Source of the DNA: Streptomyces roseoviridis
Lineage (GTDB): Bacteria > Actinomycetota > Actinomycetes > Streptomycetales > Streptomycetaceae
DNA: 64,000 bases
Assembly (NCBI RefSeq): GCF_039535235.1
Contig: NZ_BAAAWU010000001.1
Coordinates: 496,001 to 560,000, forward strand
Reading direction: 5' to 3'
A model generated the notes under the pieces. The model was given only the letters and a program-made list of their open reading frames with translations. It had not been told where the DNA came from and did no database searches. Positions 34,645-43,284 of the stretch are shown here, piece after piece. Within the stretch, counting starts at the first letter, position 1, and each line of letters opens with the position of its first letter. Both the position numbers and the translations under genes were made by a program.

Positions 34645-36063
34645 TCAGTCCTGATCCGCGGGGAGCTCCGCCAGCCGGCGCAGCGGCACGGGGCACGCCA
34701 GCGGCCTGCGGTCCGGGGCCGGGTCCGTTCCGCACAGCGCCGCCACCGCCGGACCGCACATGCGGCCCTGGCACCAGCCCATGCCGGCCCGGGTCAGCAG
34801 CTTCACCGTGCGCGCGTCCCGCGCCCCCAGCTCGTCGACCGCCTCCCGGACGCGGCCGGCCGGCACCTCCTCGCAGCGGCAGACGTCCGTGTCGTCCCGC
34901 AGCCAGTCCCGCCAGCCGTCGCCGGGGCGGTGCGCCGCGCCCATCGCGTCGGCGAAGGCCCGCAGACGGTCCCGGCGGCGGCGCAGCGCAGCCGGGACGC
35001 CGGCGGGTGCGGGCGTGGCGCCCAGGGACGCGGCGATCGAGCGGGCCGCCAGCTCCCCTTCCACCAGGGCCAGTCGGGCGCCGCCGATGCCGCCGGTCTC
35101 CCCCGCCGACCAGACGCCCGGCACCGAAGTGCGCTGATCGGCAGTGAGGTCGAGGGCGACCGTGCCGTCGGCGGCGACGCGGGTGGCGCAGCCGAGGGCC
35201 GTGGCGAGGGACAGTTCGGGGACCAGGCCGTGCCCGACGGCCACGGAGTCGCAGGGGATCCGTCGGCCGGTTCCGGGCACCGGGCGCCAGTCGCGGTCCA
35301 GGCGCGCGACCGTCACCGCCTCCACCCGGTCCGTGCCGTGCGCCTCCACGACGGAGTGCCGGGTCAGCAGCCGCACCGCGTGACGGGCGAGGGCGGCGCC
35401 GAAGCGGGCCCCCTCGGCCAGCTTCGCCGGATTCCGCAGCAGCGTCCCGACGTTGCGGGCGTATCCGCCGTACGCGGCCGCCTCGACCACGGCGGGGACC
35501 CGGGCGCCCGCGGCGGCCAGGGACGCCGCGACGGCGAGGAGCAGCGGGCCGCTGCCCGCCACGACGGTCCGCCGGCCCGGCAGCACCAGGCCGCCCTTCA
35601 GCATGGCCTGCGCGCCGCCGGCCGCGACCACGCCCGGCAGGGTCCACCCGGGGAAGGGCAGCTGGCGCTCGTACGCGCCGGTGGCGAGCAGCACGGCGCG
35701 GGCGGTGACGGTGGCGGGCGCGGCGGTGTCCTCCTCGGTGCGGGTGTGGAGGGTCCAGGCGGGGCCCTCGGGGGTCACGGTCCAGACGTGGTGACGGGGC
35801 AGGAAGGTGACGCGGTGCGCCGCCTCGTGGGCGCGCAGGCGGGATGCGCGGGAAGTGAAGGCGCGCCAGTCGTGGTGGTGCACGGTCAGGTCGGGGCGGG
35901 CGGCCCGGAGCTCGGGGGCGGGGTGGCGGTAGTACTGGCCGCCGGGGCGTGCTCCGGCGTCGACGAGGGCCACGGAGAGGCCCAGGTCGGCGGCGGTGAC
36001 CGCGGCGGCCAGGCCGGCGGGGCCCGCGCCGACGACGGCGAGATCAGCGACCGAGTGCGGCAC
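34645..36063 (-). CDS. FAD/NAD-binding subunit of D-hydroxyproline dehydrogenase (LhpE/HcnB-like)
   Basis: A 472-residue flavoprotein. N-terminal FAD motif VVGAGPAGLAAAVTAADLG, then PGGQYYR; a second nucleotide-binding motif VVAGSGPLLLAVAASLAAAG; FAD-closing SVPGVWSAGETGGIGGARLA near residue 345. The C-terminal ~90 residues carry a BFD-like [2Fe-2S] module: CRCEEV and, 40 residues on, GWCQGRMCGP. This is the architecture of the large partner in heteromeric amino-acid dehydrogenases such as hydrogen cyanide synthase and bacterial D-hydroxyproline dehydrogenase. GTG start 36063 has AGGAGGG upstream and overlaps the small [2Fe-2S] gene by 20 bases. Confidence 0.86.
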   Translation of the reverse strand: MPHSVADLAVVGAGPAGLAAAVTAADLGLSVALVDAGARPGGQYYRHPAPELRAARPDLTVHHHDWRAFTSRASRLRAHEAAHRVTFLPRHHVWTVTPEGPAWTLHTRTEEDTAAPATVTARAVLLATGAYERQLPFPGWTLPGVVAAGGAQAMLKGGLVLPGRRTVVAGSGPLLLAVAASLAAAGARVPAVVEAAAYGGYARNVGTLLRNPAKLAEGARFGAALARHAVRLLTRHSVVEAHGTDRVEAVTVARLDRDWRPVPGTGRRIPCDSVAVGHGLVPELSLATALGCATRVAADGTVALDLTADQRTSVPGVWSAGETGGIGGARLALVEGELAARSIAASLGATPAPAGVPAALRRRRDRLRAFADAMGAAHRPGDGWRDWLRDDTDVCRCEEVPAGRVREAVDELGARDARTVKLLTRAGMGWCQGRMCGPAVAALCGTDPAPDRRPLACPVPLRRLAELPADQD

Positions 36064-36313
36064 GGCCCGTTCCCTCCTGGGTGGTGACGGTGTCGCCCGG
36101 CCGGGCCGGGACGAGACAGGCGCGCCGGTTGGGGCGGCCGTTGACGGTGACCAGGCAGTCGTGACACTGGCCGATTCCGCAGAAGACACCGCGCGGGGCG
36201 CCGCCGGAGCGGGTGGTGCGCCAGGCGAGGACGCCGGCCGACCAGAGCGCGGCGGCGATGGACTGTCCCTCGTGGAAGGGCAGTTCGCGGCCGTCGAAGC
36301 TCAGGCTGCTCAT
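36044..36313 (-). CDS. [2Fe-2S]-binding small subunit of D-hydroxyproline dehydrogenase (LhpF/HcnA-like)
   Basis: An 89-residue plant-ferredoxin-type protein. Cysteines in GVFCGIGQCHDCLVTV and RRACLVPARPGD give the C-x4-C-x2-C ... C cluster ligation. The N-terminus SLSFDGRELPFHEGQSIAAAL matches the family. It bridges two flavoprotein subunits, overlapping the upstream gene by ATGA and the downstream one by 20 bases, so the three are made in fixed proportion. Confidence 0.88.
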   Translation of the reverse strand: MSSLSFDGRELPFHEGQSIAAALWSAGVLAWRTTRSGGAPRGVFCGIGQCHDCLVTVNGRPNRRACLVPARPGDTVTTQEGTGRAALGR

Positions 36314-37464
36314 GAGGGTGATCCTTCGAAGTCGCGGTCCGGTCGGAAGGGCGTGGGGTCGAGGGGTGGTGCGGCGCCGGTCAGGGCGGCGGTGACGAGG
36401 ACTCCGGTGGCCGGGGCCAGGCCGATGCCCGCGCCTTCGTGGCCGCACGCGTGGTACAGGCCCGGGACGCGCGGGTCGGCGCCGATCGCCGGCAGGTGGT
36501 CCGGGAGGTAGGGGCGGAAGCCGTGGTACGTGCGCAGGACGTCGACGTCGGCGAGGACGGGGAAGAGGGCTGCCGCCTGGGCCGCGAGGCGGCGGAGGGC
36601 TTCGAGGGAGAGGGAGCGGTCGAAGCCGACGCGCTCGCGGGTGGCGCCGATGAGGACGGGGCCGGCGGGGGTGCCCTCGACGACCGCCGAGGACTGCAGC
36701 GCGGCCGAGTCGCTGGCGACGTCGGCGACGTAGTCGGCCGCGTAGACCTTGTGGCGGACCACCCGCGGCAGGGGTTCGGTGACCAGGACGAAGCCGCGGC
36801 GGGGCAGCACGGGCAGGTGGGAGCCGGCGAGGTCGGCGATCCGTCCGCCCCAGGTGCCGGCCGCGTTCACGACGGCGGGGGCGAGGAGTTCGCGGCGGGG
36901 GGTGCGCAGGCCGCGGACGGCTCCGGTGGGCGTGCGGAGGATCTCGGTGACCTCTTCGCCGAGGTGGGTGGCGCAGGAGGCGGCCGCGAGGAGGCGGGCC
37001 GCGGCCCGCGCGGGCTGGACCTGGGCGTCCTCGGGGTAGTGGAAGGCGCCCGCCATGGCGGGGCTGAGGTGGGGTTCGACGTCCGCGAGTGCGTCGCCGG
37101 GGACTTCGGTGGCGGTGACACCGGCGGCCCGCTGGCCCTCCGCGAAGACGCGGAGGGCCTTGAGGGTGGTCTCGTCGGGCGCCACGACGAGACCGCCCTT
37201 GGGCTCGTACTCCATGTCCGGCGGGAGTGCGCCGGACAGTTCGCGCCAGAGTCTCGTGGACAGCAGCGCGAGGTCGAGCTCGGGGCCCGCCCCCTTGTCG
37301 GAGACGAGCAGGTTGCCTTCCCCGGCACCGGTGGTGCCGCCCGCGACGGGACCGCGGTCGACGACGGCGACGGAGAGGCCGGAGCGGGCCGCGTAGTACG
37401 CGCAGGCGGCTCCGACGACGCCGGCACCGATGATCACGGCGTCCAGGGAGTGTCTCTTGGGCAC
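36310..37464 (-). CDS. FAD-dependent catalytic subunit of D-hydroxyproline dehydrogenase (LhpB/HcnC-like)
   Basis: A 384-residue DadA/glycine-oxidase-type FAD oxidoreductase. N-terminal AVIIGAGVVGAACAYYAARSG binds FAD, GGTTGAGEGNLL follows, and the C-terminal substrate-domain motif is TYHGFRPYLPDHLPAIGADP with HACGHEGAGIGLAPATG. Likely oxidises cis-4-hydroxy-D-proline to pyrroline-4-hydroxy-2-carboxylate. The start is GTG at 37464 with no purine-rich ribosome site in the preceding 20 bases, so initiation may be leaderless. Motif copy C lies 5-16 bases upstream. First gene of a three-subunit operon. Confidence 0.86.
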   Translation of the reverse strand: MPKRHSLDAVIIGAGVVGAACAYYAARSGLSVAVVDRGPVAGGTTGAGEGNLLVSDKGAGPELDLALLSTRLWRELSGALPPDMEYEPKGGLVVAPDETTLKALRVFAEGQRAAGVTATEVPGDALADVEPHLSPAMAGAFHYPEDAQVQPARAAARLLAAASCATHLGEEVTEILRTPTGAVRGLRTPRRELLAPAVVNAAGTWGGRIADLAGSHLPVLPRRGFVLVTEPLPRVVRHKVYAADYVADVASDSAALQSSAVVEGTPAGPVLIGATRERVGFDRSLSLEALRRLAAQAAALFPVLADVDVLRTYHGFRPYLPDHLPAIGADPRVPGLYHACGHEGAGIGLAPATGVLVTAALTGAAPPLDPTPFRPDRDFEGSPS

Positions 37465-37468
37465 GGCA

Positions 37469-37480
37469 GTAATATGTCAC
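37469..37480 (-). promoter_or_regulatory. copy C of the shared motif, upstream of the dehydrogenase operon
   Basis: GTGACATATTAC on the coding strand immediately before the GTG start. Exact match to GTGACATNNTAC. If the mRNA is leaderless, the site covers the -10 region. Confidence 0.65.
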
Positions 37481-37494
37481 ATTCTTCAGGCGGT

Positions 37495-37522
37495 GCCCAG
37501 GGGTTGCCCCCCGGGCCTGGGC
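37495..37522 (-). terminator. hairpin after the collagenase gene
   Basis: GCCCAGG / CCTGGGC stem starting two bases after the collagenase stop, with further G/C pairing inside the loop. Probably separates the collagenase transcript from the dehydrogenase operon. Confidence 0.5.
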
Positions 37523-37523
37523 G

Positions 37524-39878
37524 TCAGCTGCGGAGCGGGCCCTCGCAGCGGTAGCTCGACGTGCCGGCGGTCCGGTTGGACCAGATCTCGATCGGCCCGA
37601 AGCTGCAGTTCATGTCGGCCAGGTTGTTCAGGCGGGCCTCCGCGGCGCGGTCGAGGAGGAAGTAGTCGACCGTCTCGGACATGTCCTTGAAGTTCCGGTC
37701 GTCGCTGGCGGCGTCGGTCAGGTTGGCGGTGATGCGTCCGGTGCAGACGAAGCGCCGCTTGCCGGGGTCGCCGTTCTCGACGCAGTCCGGGTTGCTGTAC
37801 GTGGCCCCGGCGAAGGCGGCCCGTACCCCCGCCACGGTGGAGTAGGTGAGCTGTTCGTTGGGCGTGTACGTGGTGTTCGGGACGTGGAGGCGGTCGACCT
37901 GGGCGATCTGGGCGTCCAGGAAGCGGTCGTATCCGCTCTGCAGGCCCCTGTCGGCGCTGAGGCGCTCGCGCCAGGCGTCGTAGCGCGTGACGTCGTTCGC
38001 GCGCAGGTGCGTGTACATCTCGCGCAGCAGCGAGGGGCGTTCGGTCCACAGGAACTCGAAGAAGGTGCCGGCGTAGCTGTAGAAGCGGAAGCCGTCGCCG
38101 TCGTAGGTGGCGTGCAGGATCTGGCGCACGTTCATCCGCGGGCCGCCGGAGGCGGTGTCGTTGATGATGCCGCGGACCAGGGACTTGCGGACGGCGATGC
38201 CGTCGGCGCGGGTGGCGCCGTCGAAGAACTCGGCCGTGCCCTCGTCCATGGCCGTGGTGCGGTCGTTCTGGTGCCAGGGGCCCTCGCCGAAGAAGCCGGG
38301 CACGGCGAAACGGCCGTTGAGGTAGTGGACGTACTCGTGCCGGAAGAGCTCTTCCAGGGTGAGGGTGGAGTCCTGGGGGACGCGCCGCTGGTAGGTGTAG
38401 AAGGTGGCGCCGTTCTCGATGTAGATGCCGCCGTTGTTCGTGTCGTACCCGGTCAGGATCGGGTGGTAGTTCTCGTAGTCGGCGCGGGAGGCGTACAGGA
38501 CGATGTTCAGGGTCGTGTTGGGGTCGCCGGCCAGGGGCTGTTCGGTGCCGAGCACGCGGTGGTACTGGGCCTTGACCTGCTTGCTCGCGTAGTAGAGCTG
38601 GTCGACGGTGGCCCGGTCGAGACCGGTGCGGACGCGGATGGTGCCGTTGTCGTACGTGTAGGTGAAGGGGAAGATGCGCTTCTCGATGTCGGCCTTGCAG
38701 ACGCCGTAGGGCGCGCAGGCGTCGTAGAAGTTGAGCCAGGTGACGAGCTTGGCCCAGGGCTGGCTGCCGGAACCGAAGGCGGTCTCGACCGGGCGGAGGA
38801 GGGCGCCCAGGTCGGCGACGATCTGGCTCTCCAGGCCGGCTATCTGGCCGAAGCGGCCGTACTCGGCCAGGGCGTCGCGGACCACCCAGGCGTTCGCGCC
38901 GCCCTTGAGGTGGGTGTGGCCGGAGAAGGCGCGGAAGGCGGCGCGGTAGGCCGGGGCGGCCTTCACGGCGCCGTGGAAGGCGAGGTCCTGGTTGCCGGGG
39001 TAGACGCCCAGGTAGTTGACGGAGAGCGCGGCGAGCGCGGCGCCGGCCCAGGTGGGGTCCTGGTGCGTCGCGGGGTGCGCGGCGTCCATGGTGGCGAGGA
39101 CCTTGACGATGAGACCGAGCTGGTGCTGGCGCAGGCCGGGGGCGCTGCCGATGTAGAGGGCCTCGCGCAGGGTGCGGGCGTTGGAGGCGGTGACGTCGAA
39201 GGTGCGGGCGGCGTTGCCGAAGTCGGCGATGGCCCTGCGGACCGCGTCGACGGTGGGCGCGTCGGTGATGTCGATCTCGGTGCGGGCGAAGTCGTGGTAG
39301 GCGACCGCGTGGAGGTAGGTGAACATCTCCTCGAGGTGGGAGGAGTTGCGGCCGTCGTGGGCGGCGGCGAGGGTGGAGATCCGGCGGGCGACGGCCTGCA
39401 CGTGGGCGTCGGACATGACGGGCGCCAGGCGGGCGTCCCAGGTCCAGATCAGGTCGCGCAGACAGCCGTCGGCGGTGACGGCCGGGTCGGCGAGGAAGTC
39501 GGCGAAGCGCTCGGGGGCGAGCGTGGTGATGCCGTCCAGGGTGCAGGGGACCCCGGCCGCGAGGACGGGGGCGTCGGCCGAACGGGCCGTGTGCGCCGTG
39601 GCCTTGGGCTGGGCGCTCTTGGCGGGGCCGGGGACGCGGGGCTGCGCCGCGGTGCCGCCGGGCGCGGGGGCCGGGGCGGGGACGAGCGGCCGGGCGTTCG
39701 CCAGGTGGTCGACCTCGTCGAAGGGGTTCGCGCCGGTTGCGGCCACGGGGGCGGGGGCCGCGGGGGCGGGGGCGGGCCGCTCGGCGGCCTGGGTCGCGGC
39801 CTGTCCGGCGGTGGCGACGAGGGTCACCGCAACGGCGGTGGCGAGAAGGGAGGTACGCACGACTCTGCGCTGGGACAC
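37524..39878 (-). CDS. secreted M9 collagenase
   Basis: About 784 residues. Signal peptide RRVVRTSLLATAVAVTLVATAGQA, then an Ala/Pro-rich spacer to ~residue 110. The activator-type helical region follows, then the zinc-peptidase domain with HEYVH at residues 514-518 and the expected downstream zinc-ligand Glu at 546 in MDEGTAEFFDG. A four-cysteine C-terminal domain (~residues 690-784) replaces the PKD and collagen-binding repeats of clostridial enzymes. GTG 39878 has AGGAG upstream and begins just before the signal peptide; GTG 39920, also with GGAG, would add 14 residues. Placed directly upstream of hydroxyproline catabolic genes. Confidence 0.88.
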   Translation of the reverse strand: MSQRRVVRTSLLATAVAVTLVATAGQAATQAAERPAPAPAAPAPVAATGANPFDEVDHLANARPLVPAPAPAPGGTAAQPRVPGPAKSAQPKATAHTARSADAPVLAAGVPCTLDGITTLAPERFADFLADPAVTADGCLRDLIWTWDARLAPVMSDAHVQAVARRISTLAAAHDGRNSSHLEEMFTYLHAVAYHDFARTEIDITDAPTVDAVRRAIADFGNAARTFDVTASNARTLREALYIGSAPGLRQHQLGLIVKVLATMDAAHPATHQDPTWAGAALAALSVNYLGVYPGNQDLAFHGAVKAAPAYRAAFRAFSGHTHLKGGANAWVVRDALAEYGRFGQIAGLESQIVADLGALLRPVETAFGSGSQPWAKLVTWLNFYDACAPYGVCKADIEKRIFPFTYTYDNGTIRVRTGLDRATVDQLYYASKQVKAQYHRVLGTEQPLAGDPNTTLNIVLYASRADYENYHPILTGYDTNNGGIYIENGATFYTYQRRVPQDSTLTLEELFRHEYVHYLNGRFAVPGFFGEGPWHQNDRTTAMDEGTAEFFDGATRADGIAVRKSLVRGIINDTASGGPRMNVRQILHATYDGDGFRFYSYAGTFFEFLWTERPSLLREMYTHLRANDVTRYDAWRERLSADRGLQSGYDRFLDAQIAQVDRLHVPNTTYTPNEQLTYSTVAGVRAAFAGATYSNPDCVENGDPGKRRFVCTGRITANLTDAASDDRNFKDMSETVDYFLLDRAAEARLNNLADMNCSFGPIEIWSNRTAGTSSYRCEGPLRS

Positions 39879-39977
39879 CTGGGCTCCTGGTCGGGGAGTA
39901 GTGGGGGATGCGGTGCGCACGGCGAACTCCCCCGGCTCACGGAGGAGTTGGCGACCTGGGCCGCCACGCCGTGAGCT

Positions 39978-39989
39978 GTAACATAGTAA
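39978..39989 (+). promoter_or_regulatory. copy D (degenerate) of the shared motif, in the collagenase promoter
   Basis: GTAACATAGTAA matches GTGACATNNTAC at 8 of 10 defined positions and lies over the predicted -10 box of the collagenase promoter, suggesting the same GntR protein governs the protease and the catabolic genes. Confidence 0.5.
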
Positions 39990-40008
39990 TGTGAAATTGC
40001 ACTGACAA
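39980..40008 (-). promoter_or_regulatory. predicted collagenase promoter
   Basis: Coding-strand -35 TTGTCA (40008-40003), a 17-base spacer and -10 TATGTT (39985-39980), about 100 bases before the start codon. Good match to the vegetative sigma consensus, in a locally AT-rich stretch. Confidence 0.6.
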
Positions 40009-40407
40009 GGTCTGTGCACCTCCCAGTTCCGCCGCGTTCACCCGGGCACGGCTGATGACGCCGCCCCGATGGCCCTCGGCGCTCCCGCCCGGGGCGACCT
40101 CCACGGCCCCGCCGCCGCGCCCGCCGCCCGGGCCCGCCGCCGGTCTGCTGTGCGCACTCGCCGCCCCGCCACGGCTCGTGTTCCACCTCCGGGACGTCCA
40201 CGACGTGGCGGCACGGCCGGCCGGCCGGGTCGAGCGGCGGTTTCCGGGCTCGGCCTCGACCGGGACGTGGTGCCCTTCGGGGCGGCCGTGCACGCCGTCG
40301 GCGCAGGCGCCGCAGAGCGGCTGGCGTTCCGGGCGGCGCACCCGGTGCCGTAACGGCGCGGGGCGGGGGCCCGGCGGATACCCTGGCGCCGGACCCGAGG
40401 AGGAAGC
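40009..40407. other. divergent intergenic region without a recognised gene
   Basis: Between the collagenase and TetR genes. Several overlapping plus-strand frames run here, one ending FGAAVHAVGAGAAERLAFR near 40345, but none has a ribosome site and the frames shift, so at most this is a gene remnant. The TetR ribosome site GAGGAGGAAGC lies at its right end. Confidence 0.4.
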
Positions 40408-41001
40408 ATGGCGCGGATGCCGTCGGCCGAGCGGCGCCGGCAGTTGGTGGAGGCGGCGGTCCGGGTGATGGCCAGGGACGGGGTGGCGCGGACGACGACC
40501 CGGTCCGTGTGCGCCGAGGCCGGGGTGTCGCTGAGCGTCTTCCACTACTGCTTCGACTCCAAGCAGGCGCTCCTGGAAGCCGCCATCGAGTCCATCACCG
40601 GCAGCTACGTGGCACGGGTGATGTCGGCCGTCGAGCCGCGGGCGACGCTGCGCGAGACGGTCCGGGCGGCGCTCGGGACGTACTGGGACCATGTGACGGA
40701 CCGTCCGGCCGAGCACATGCTGACCTATGAGCTCACCCAGTACGCGCTGCGCGAGGAGGGCTTCGAGCATCTGGCGCGGGCGCAGTACGAGCAGTACGTG
40801 GCGTCGGCGACCGCCCTGGTCGAGCAGGTGTGCGCGCTGCGCGGGGTGACGCCGAGGGTGCCGGTGCAGCTGCTCGCCCGGGTGCTCGCGGCGGCCGTCG
40901 ACGGGCTCACCCTCCAGTACCTGGTCCTCGGCGACGAGCGGGCCGCGGCGGACCTGCTCGACGTGACCGCCGACCAGCTGGTGGCACTCATCGAGGGCTG
41001 A
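40408..41001 (+). CDS. TetR/AcrR family regulator
   Basis: A 197-residue regulator. Helix-turn-helix in AAVRVMARDGVARTTTRSVC and EAGVSLSVFHYCFDSKQALLEAAIE; TetR C-domain with HMLTYELTQYALREEGFEHLARAQYEQYV. Strong GAGGAGG site before the ATG. Target unknown: it is divergent from the collagenase and codirectional with the amidohydrolase 148 bases downstream. The C-domain class (BetI-like) often senses small organic ligands. Confidence 0.87.
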   Translation: MARMPSAERRRQLVEAAVRVMARDGVARTTTRSVCAEAGVSLSVFHYCFDSKQALLEAAIESITGSYVARVMSAVEPRATLRETVRAALGTYWDHVTDRPAEHMLTYELTQYALREEGFEHLARAQYEQYVASATALVEQVCALRGVTPRVPVQLLARVLAAAVDGLTLQYLVLGDERAAADLLDVTADQLVALIEG

Positions 41002-41148
41002 CCGGCCGTCAACAGGTCATCCGACCCGGACCCTTGACTCGCTCGGGGATCCTCGCGATCCTCGCCCCGAGCCGCTGTTACCGCGAGAAACCCCCACGGG
41101 ACGGCTCACAGCCCGGTATCCCCCATGACCGAAGGCGTGGCTGACCAC

Positions 41149-43218
41149 ATGAAACGACCATCTACGCGCGGGGCGGGCGGCCGGTTCGCCCTCGTGTCCC
41201 TGCTCATCGCCCTGGCCACCGTCGTCTTCGGCGCGGGGCCGGTCCCCGCCGCCGACGCCGGCGCGAACTGGTGGGAGCCCGCCGCACGGCCGGCACCCGA
41301 CTCGCAGATCAACGTCACGGGCGCCCCCTTCACGGGGACGGACGCCGACGGCAAGGTGCGCGGCTTCGTCGACGCGCACAACCACCTGATGTCCAACGAG
41401 GGCTTCGGCGGCCGCATGATCTGCGGCAGCACGTTCTCGGAGGCGGGCGTGGCCGACGCCCTCAAGGACTGCCCCGAGCACTATCCGGACGGCGCGGGCG
41501 CCATCTTCGAGCATCTCACCGGCGGTGACGACGGCCACCACGACCCGGTCGGCTGGCCCACCTTCAAGCACTGGCCGGCCCATGACTCGCTGAGCCACCA
41601 GCAGAACTACTACGCCTGGGTGGAGCGGGCCTGGCGCGGCGGCCAGCGGGTCCTGGTCAACGACCTCGTGACCAACGGGCTCATCTGCTCGCTGCTGCCC
41701 CGGGACCGCGGCTGCGACGAGATGGACGCCATCCGCCTGGAGGCGCGCAAGACCTACGAGCTGCAGGACTACGTCGACCGCATGTGGGGCGGCCCCGGCA
41801 AGGGCTGGTTCCGCGTCGTGACCGACGCGGCGCAGGCCCGCTCGGTGATCGAGCAGGGCAAGCTCGCGGTGGTGCTGGGCGTGGAGACCTCGGAGCCGTT
41901 CGGCTGCAAGCAGGTCCTCGATGTCGCCCAGTGCGACCGGACGGACATCGACAAGGGCCTGGACGAGCTGTACGCGCTCGGCGTGCGCAGCATGTTCCTG
42001 TGCCACAAGTTCGACAACGCGCTGTGCGGGGTGCGCTTCGACAGCGGCACCACGGGCGTGGCGGTCAACATCGGCCAGTTCCTGTCGACGGGCACCTTCT
42101 GGACGACGGAGAAGTGCGCGGGGCCGCAGACCGACAACCCGATCGGCCTGACGGCACCGCCCGCGATGGCGGCGAAGCTCCCGCCCGGGGTGAGCGTGCC
42201 CTCGTACGCCTCCGACGCCCGCTGCAACACCCGCGGGCTGACCCGGCTCGGGGAGTACGCCCTGAAGGGCATGATGCAGCGCGGCATGATGCTGGAGCTG
42301 GACCACATGAGCGTCAAGGCGGCCGGCCGGGCCCTGGACATCCTGGAGGCCGAGGAGTATCCGGGCGTGCTGTCCACCCACAGCTGGATGGACCTGGACT
42401 GGACGGAGCGGGTCTACCGCCTGGGCGGCTTCGTCGCCCCGTACATGCACGGCGCCCAGGGCTTCGTCGGCGAGGCGACCCAGAAGGCGGAGCTGCGCAG
42501 GAAGTACGGGGTCGGCCTCGGCTACGGCACCGACATGAACGGCGTCGGCGGCTGGCCGGGACCGGTCGGCGCGGGCGCCCCGAACGCCGTGAAGTACCCC
42601 TTCCGCAGCTTCGACGGCGGCTCGGTCCTGGACCGCCAGGTGACGGGCGAGCGCACCTGGGACCTGAACACCGACGGCGCCGCGCACAACGGCCTGGTCC
42701 CGGACTGGATCGAGCAGATCCGGCTCACGCCGGGCGGGGCGTCCGTGGTGGAGGAGCTGGCGCGGGGCGCCGAGTCGTACCTGACCACGTGGAAGAGGAC
42801 GCAGGGACACCGGCCGGGCGTGGACCTCGCCGCCGGGAAGCCGACGTCGGCCAGCACCACGCAGTGGTGGAACCCGTTCGTCGACCACTCCCCCGGCCTC
42901 GCCGTGGACGGGGACACGGGCACCCGGTGGGCCAGCGAGTGGTCGGACGGCCAGTGGTGGCAGGTGGACCTGGGCGCGGTGCACCGGGTGGGCCGGGTCA
43001 CCCTCGACTGGGAGCGGGCGTACGCGCGCGCGTACCGCATCGACGTGTCGGACGACGGCACGAACTGGCGCACGGCCTGGTCCACGGATGTCGGGGACGG
43101 CGGTTACGACACGGCGGAGTTCACCTCGCAGTCGGCCCGCTATCTGCGCGTCCAGGGGGTGCGGCGGGCGACCGGATGGGGCTACTCGCTCCACGAGGTG
43201 AAGGTCACCAGGTCCTGA
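41149..43218 (+). CDS. exported metallo-amidohydrolase with C-terminal discoidin domain
   Basis: About 689 residues. Signal peptide MKRPSTRGAGGRFALVSLLI ending near PVPAADA. The hydrolase domain opens with VRGFVDAHNHLMSN (HxH metal site) and continues with GVETSEPFGCKQVL, MLELDHMSVKAAGRALDI and LSTHSWMDL, as in amidohydrolase/M19-dipeptidase-like TIM barrels. Residues ~560-689 form an F5/8 type C (discoidin) carbohydrate-binding domain (WQVDLGAVHRVGRVTLDWE ... YLRVQGVRRATGWGYSLHEV). Substrate unknown. The start is uncertain: an ATG at 41125 is in frame and neither has a strong ribosome site. Confidence 0.82.
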   Translation: MKRPSTRGAGGRFALVSLLIALATVVFGAGPVPAADAGANWWEPAARPAPDSQINVTGAPFTGTDADGKVRGFVDAHNHLMSNEGFGGRMICGSTFSEAGVADALKDCPEHYPDGAGAIFEHLTGGDDGHHDPVGWPTFKHWPAHDSLSHQQNYYAWVERAWRGGQRVLVNDLVTNGLICSLLPRDRGCDEMDAIRLEARKTYELQDYVDRMWGGPGKGWFRVVTDAAQARSVIEQGKLAVVLGVETSEPFGCKQVLDVAQCDRTDIDKGLDELYALGVRSMFLCHKFDNALCGVRFDSGTTGVAVNIGQFLSTGTFWTTEKCAGPQTDNPIGLTAPPAMAAKLPPGVSVPSYASDARCNTRGLTRLGEYALKGMMQRGMMLELDHMSVKAAGRALDILEAEEYPGVLSTHSWMDLDWTERVYRLGGFVAPYMHGAQGFVGEATQKAELRRKYGVGLGYGTDMNGVGGWPGPVGAGAPNAVKYPFRSFDGGSVLDRQVTGERTWDLNTDGAAHNGLVPDWIEQIRLTPGGASVVEELARGAESYLTTWKRTQGHRPGVDLAAGKPTSASTTQWWNPFVDHSPGLAVDGDTGTRWASEWSDGQWWQVDLGAVHRVGRVTLDWERAYARAYRIDVSDDGTNWRTAWSTDVGDGGYDTAEFTSQSARYLRVQGVRRATGWGYSLHEVKVTRS

Positions 43219-43237
43219 GCTCCGGCCGGTGACCGCC

Positions 43238-43270
43238 GAAGGGCCCGCCGGGTGATCCGGCGGGCCCTTC
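43238..43270. terminator. bidirectional terminator
   Basis: Perfect 14-base stem GAAGGGCCCGCCGG / CCGGCGGGCCCTTC with a GTGAT loop, between two convergent genes. Confidence 0.85.
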
Positions 43271-43284
43271 GTGGTGTCGGGTGC

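Noticed and set aside
40055..40468. Plus-strand ORF upstream of TetR
   Set aside because: No ribosome site, frames shift within it, and it runs into the TetR gene in another frame.
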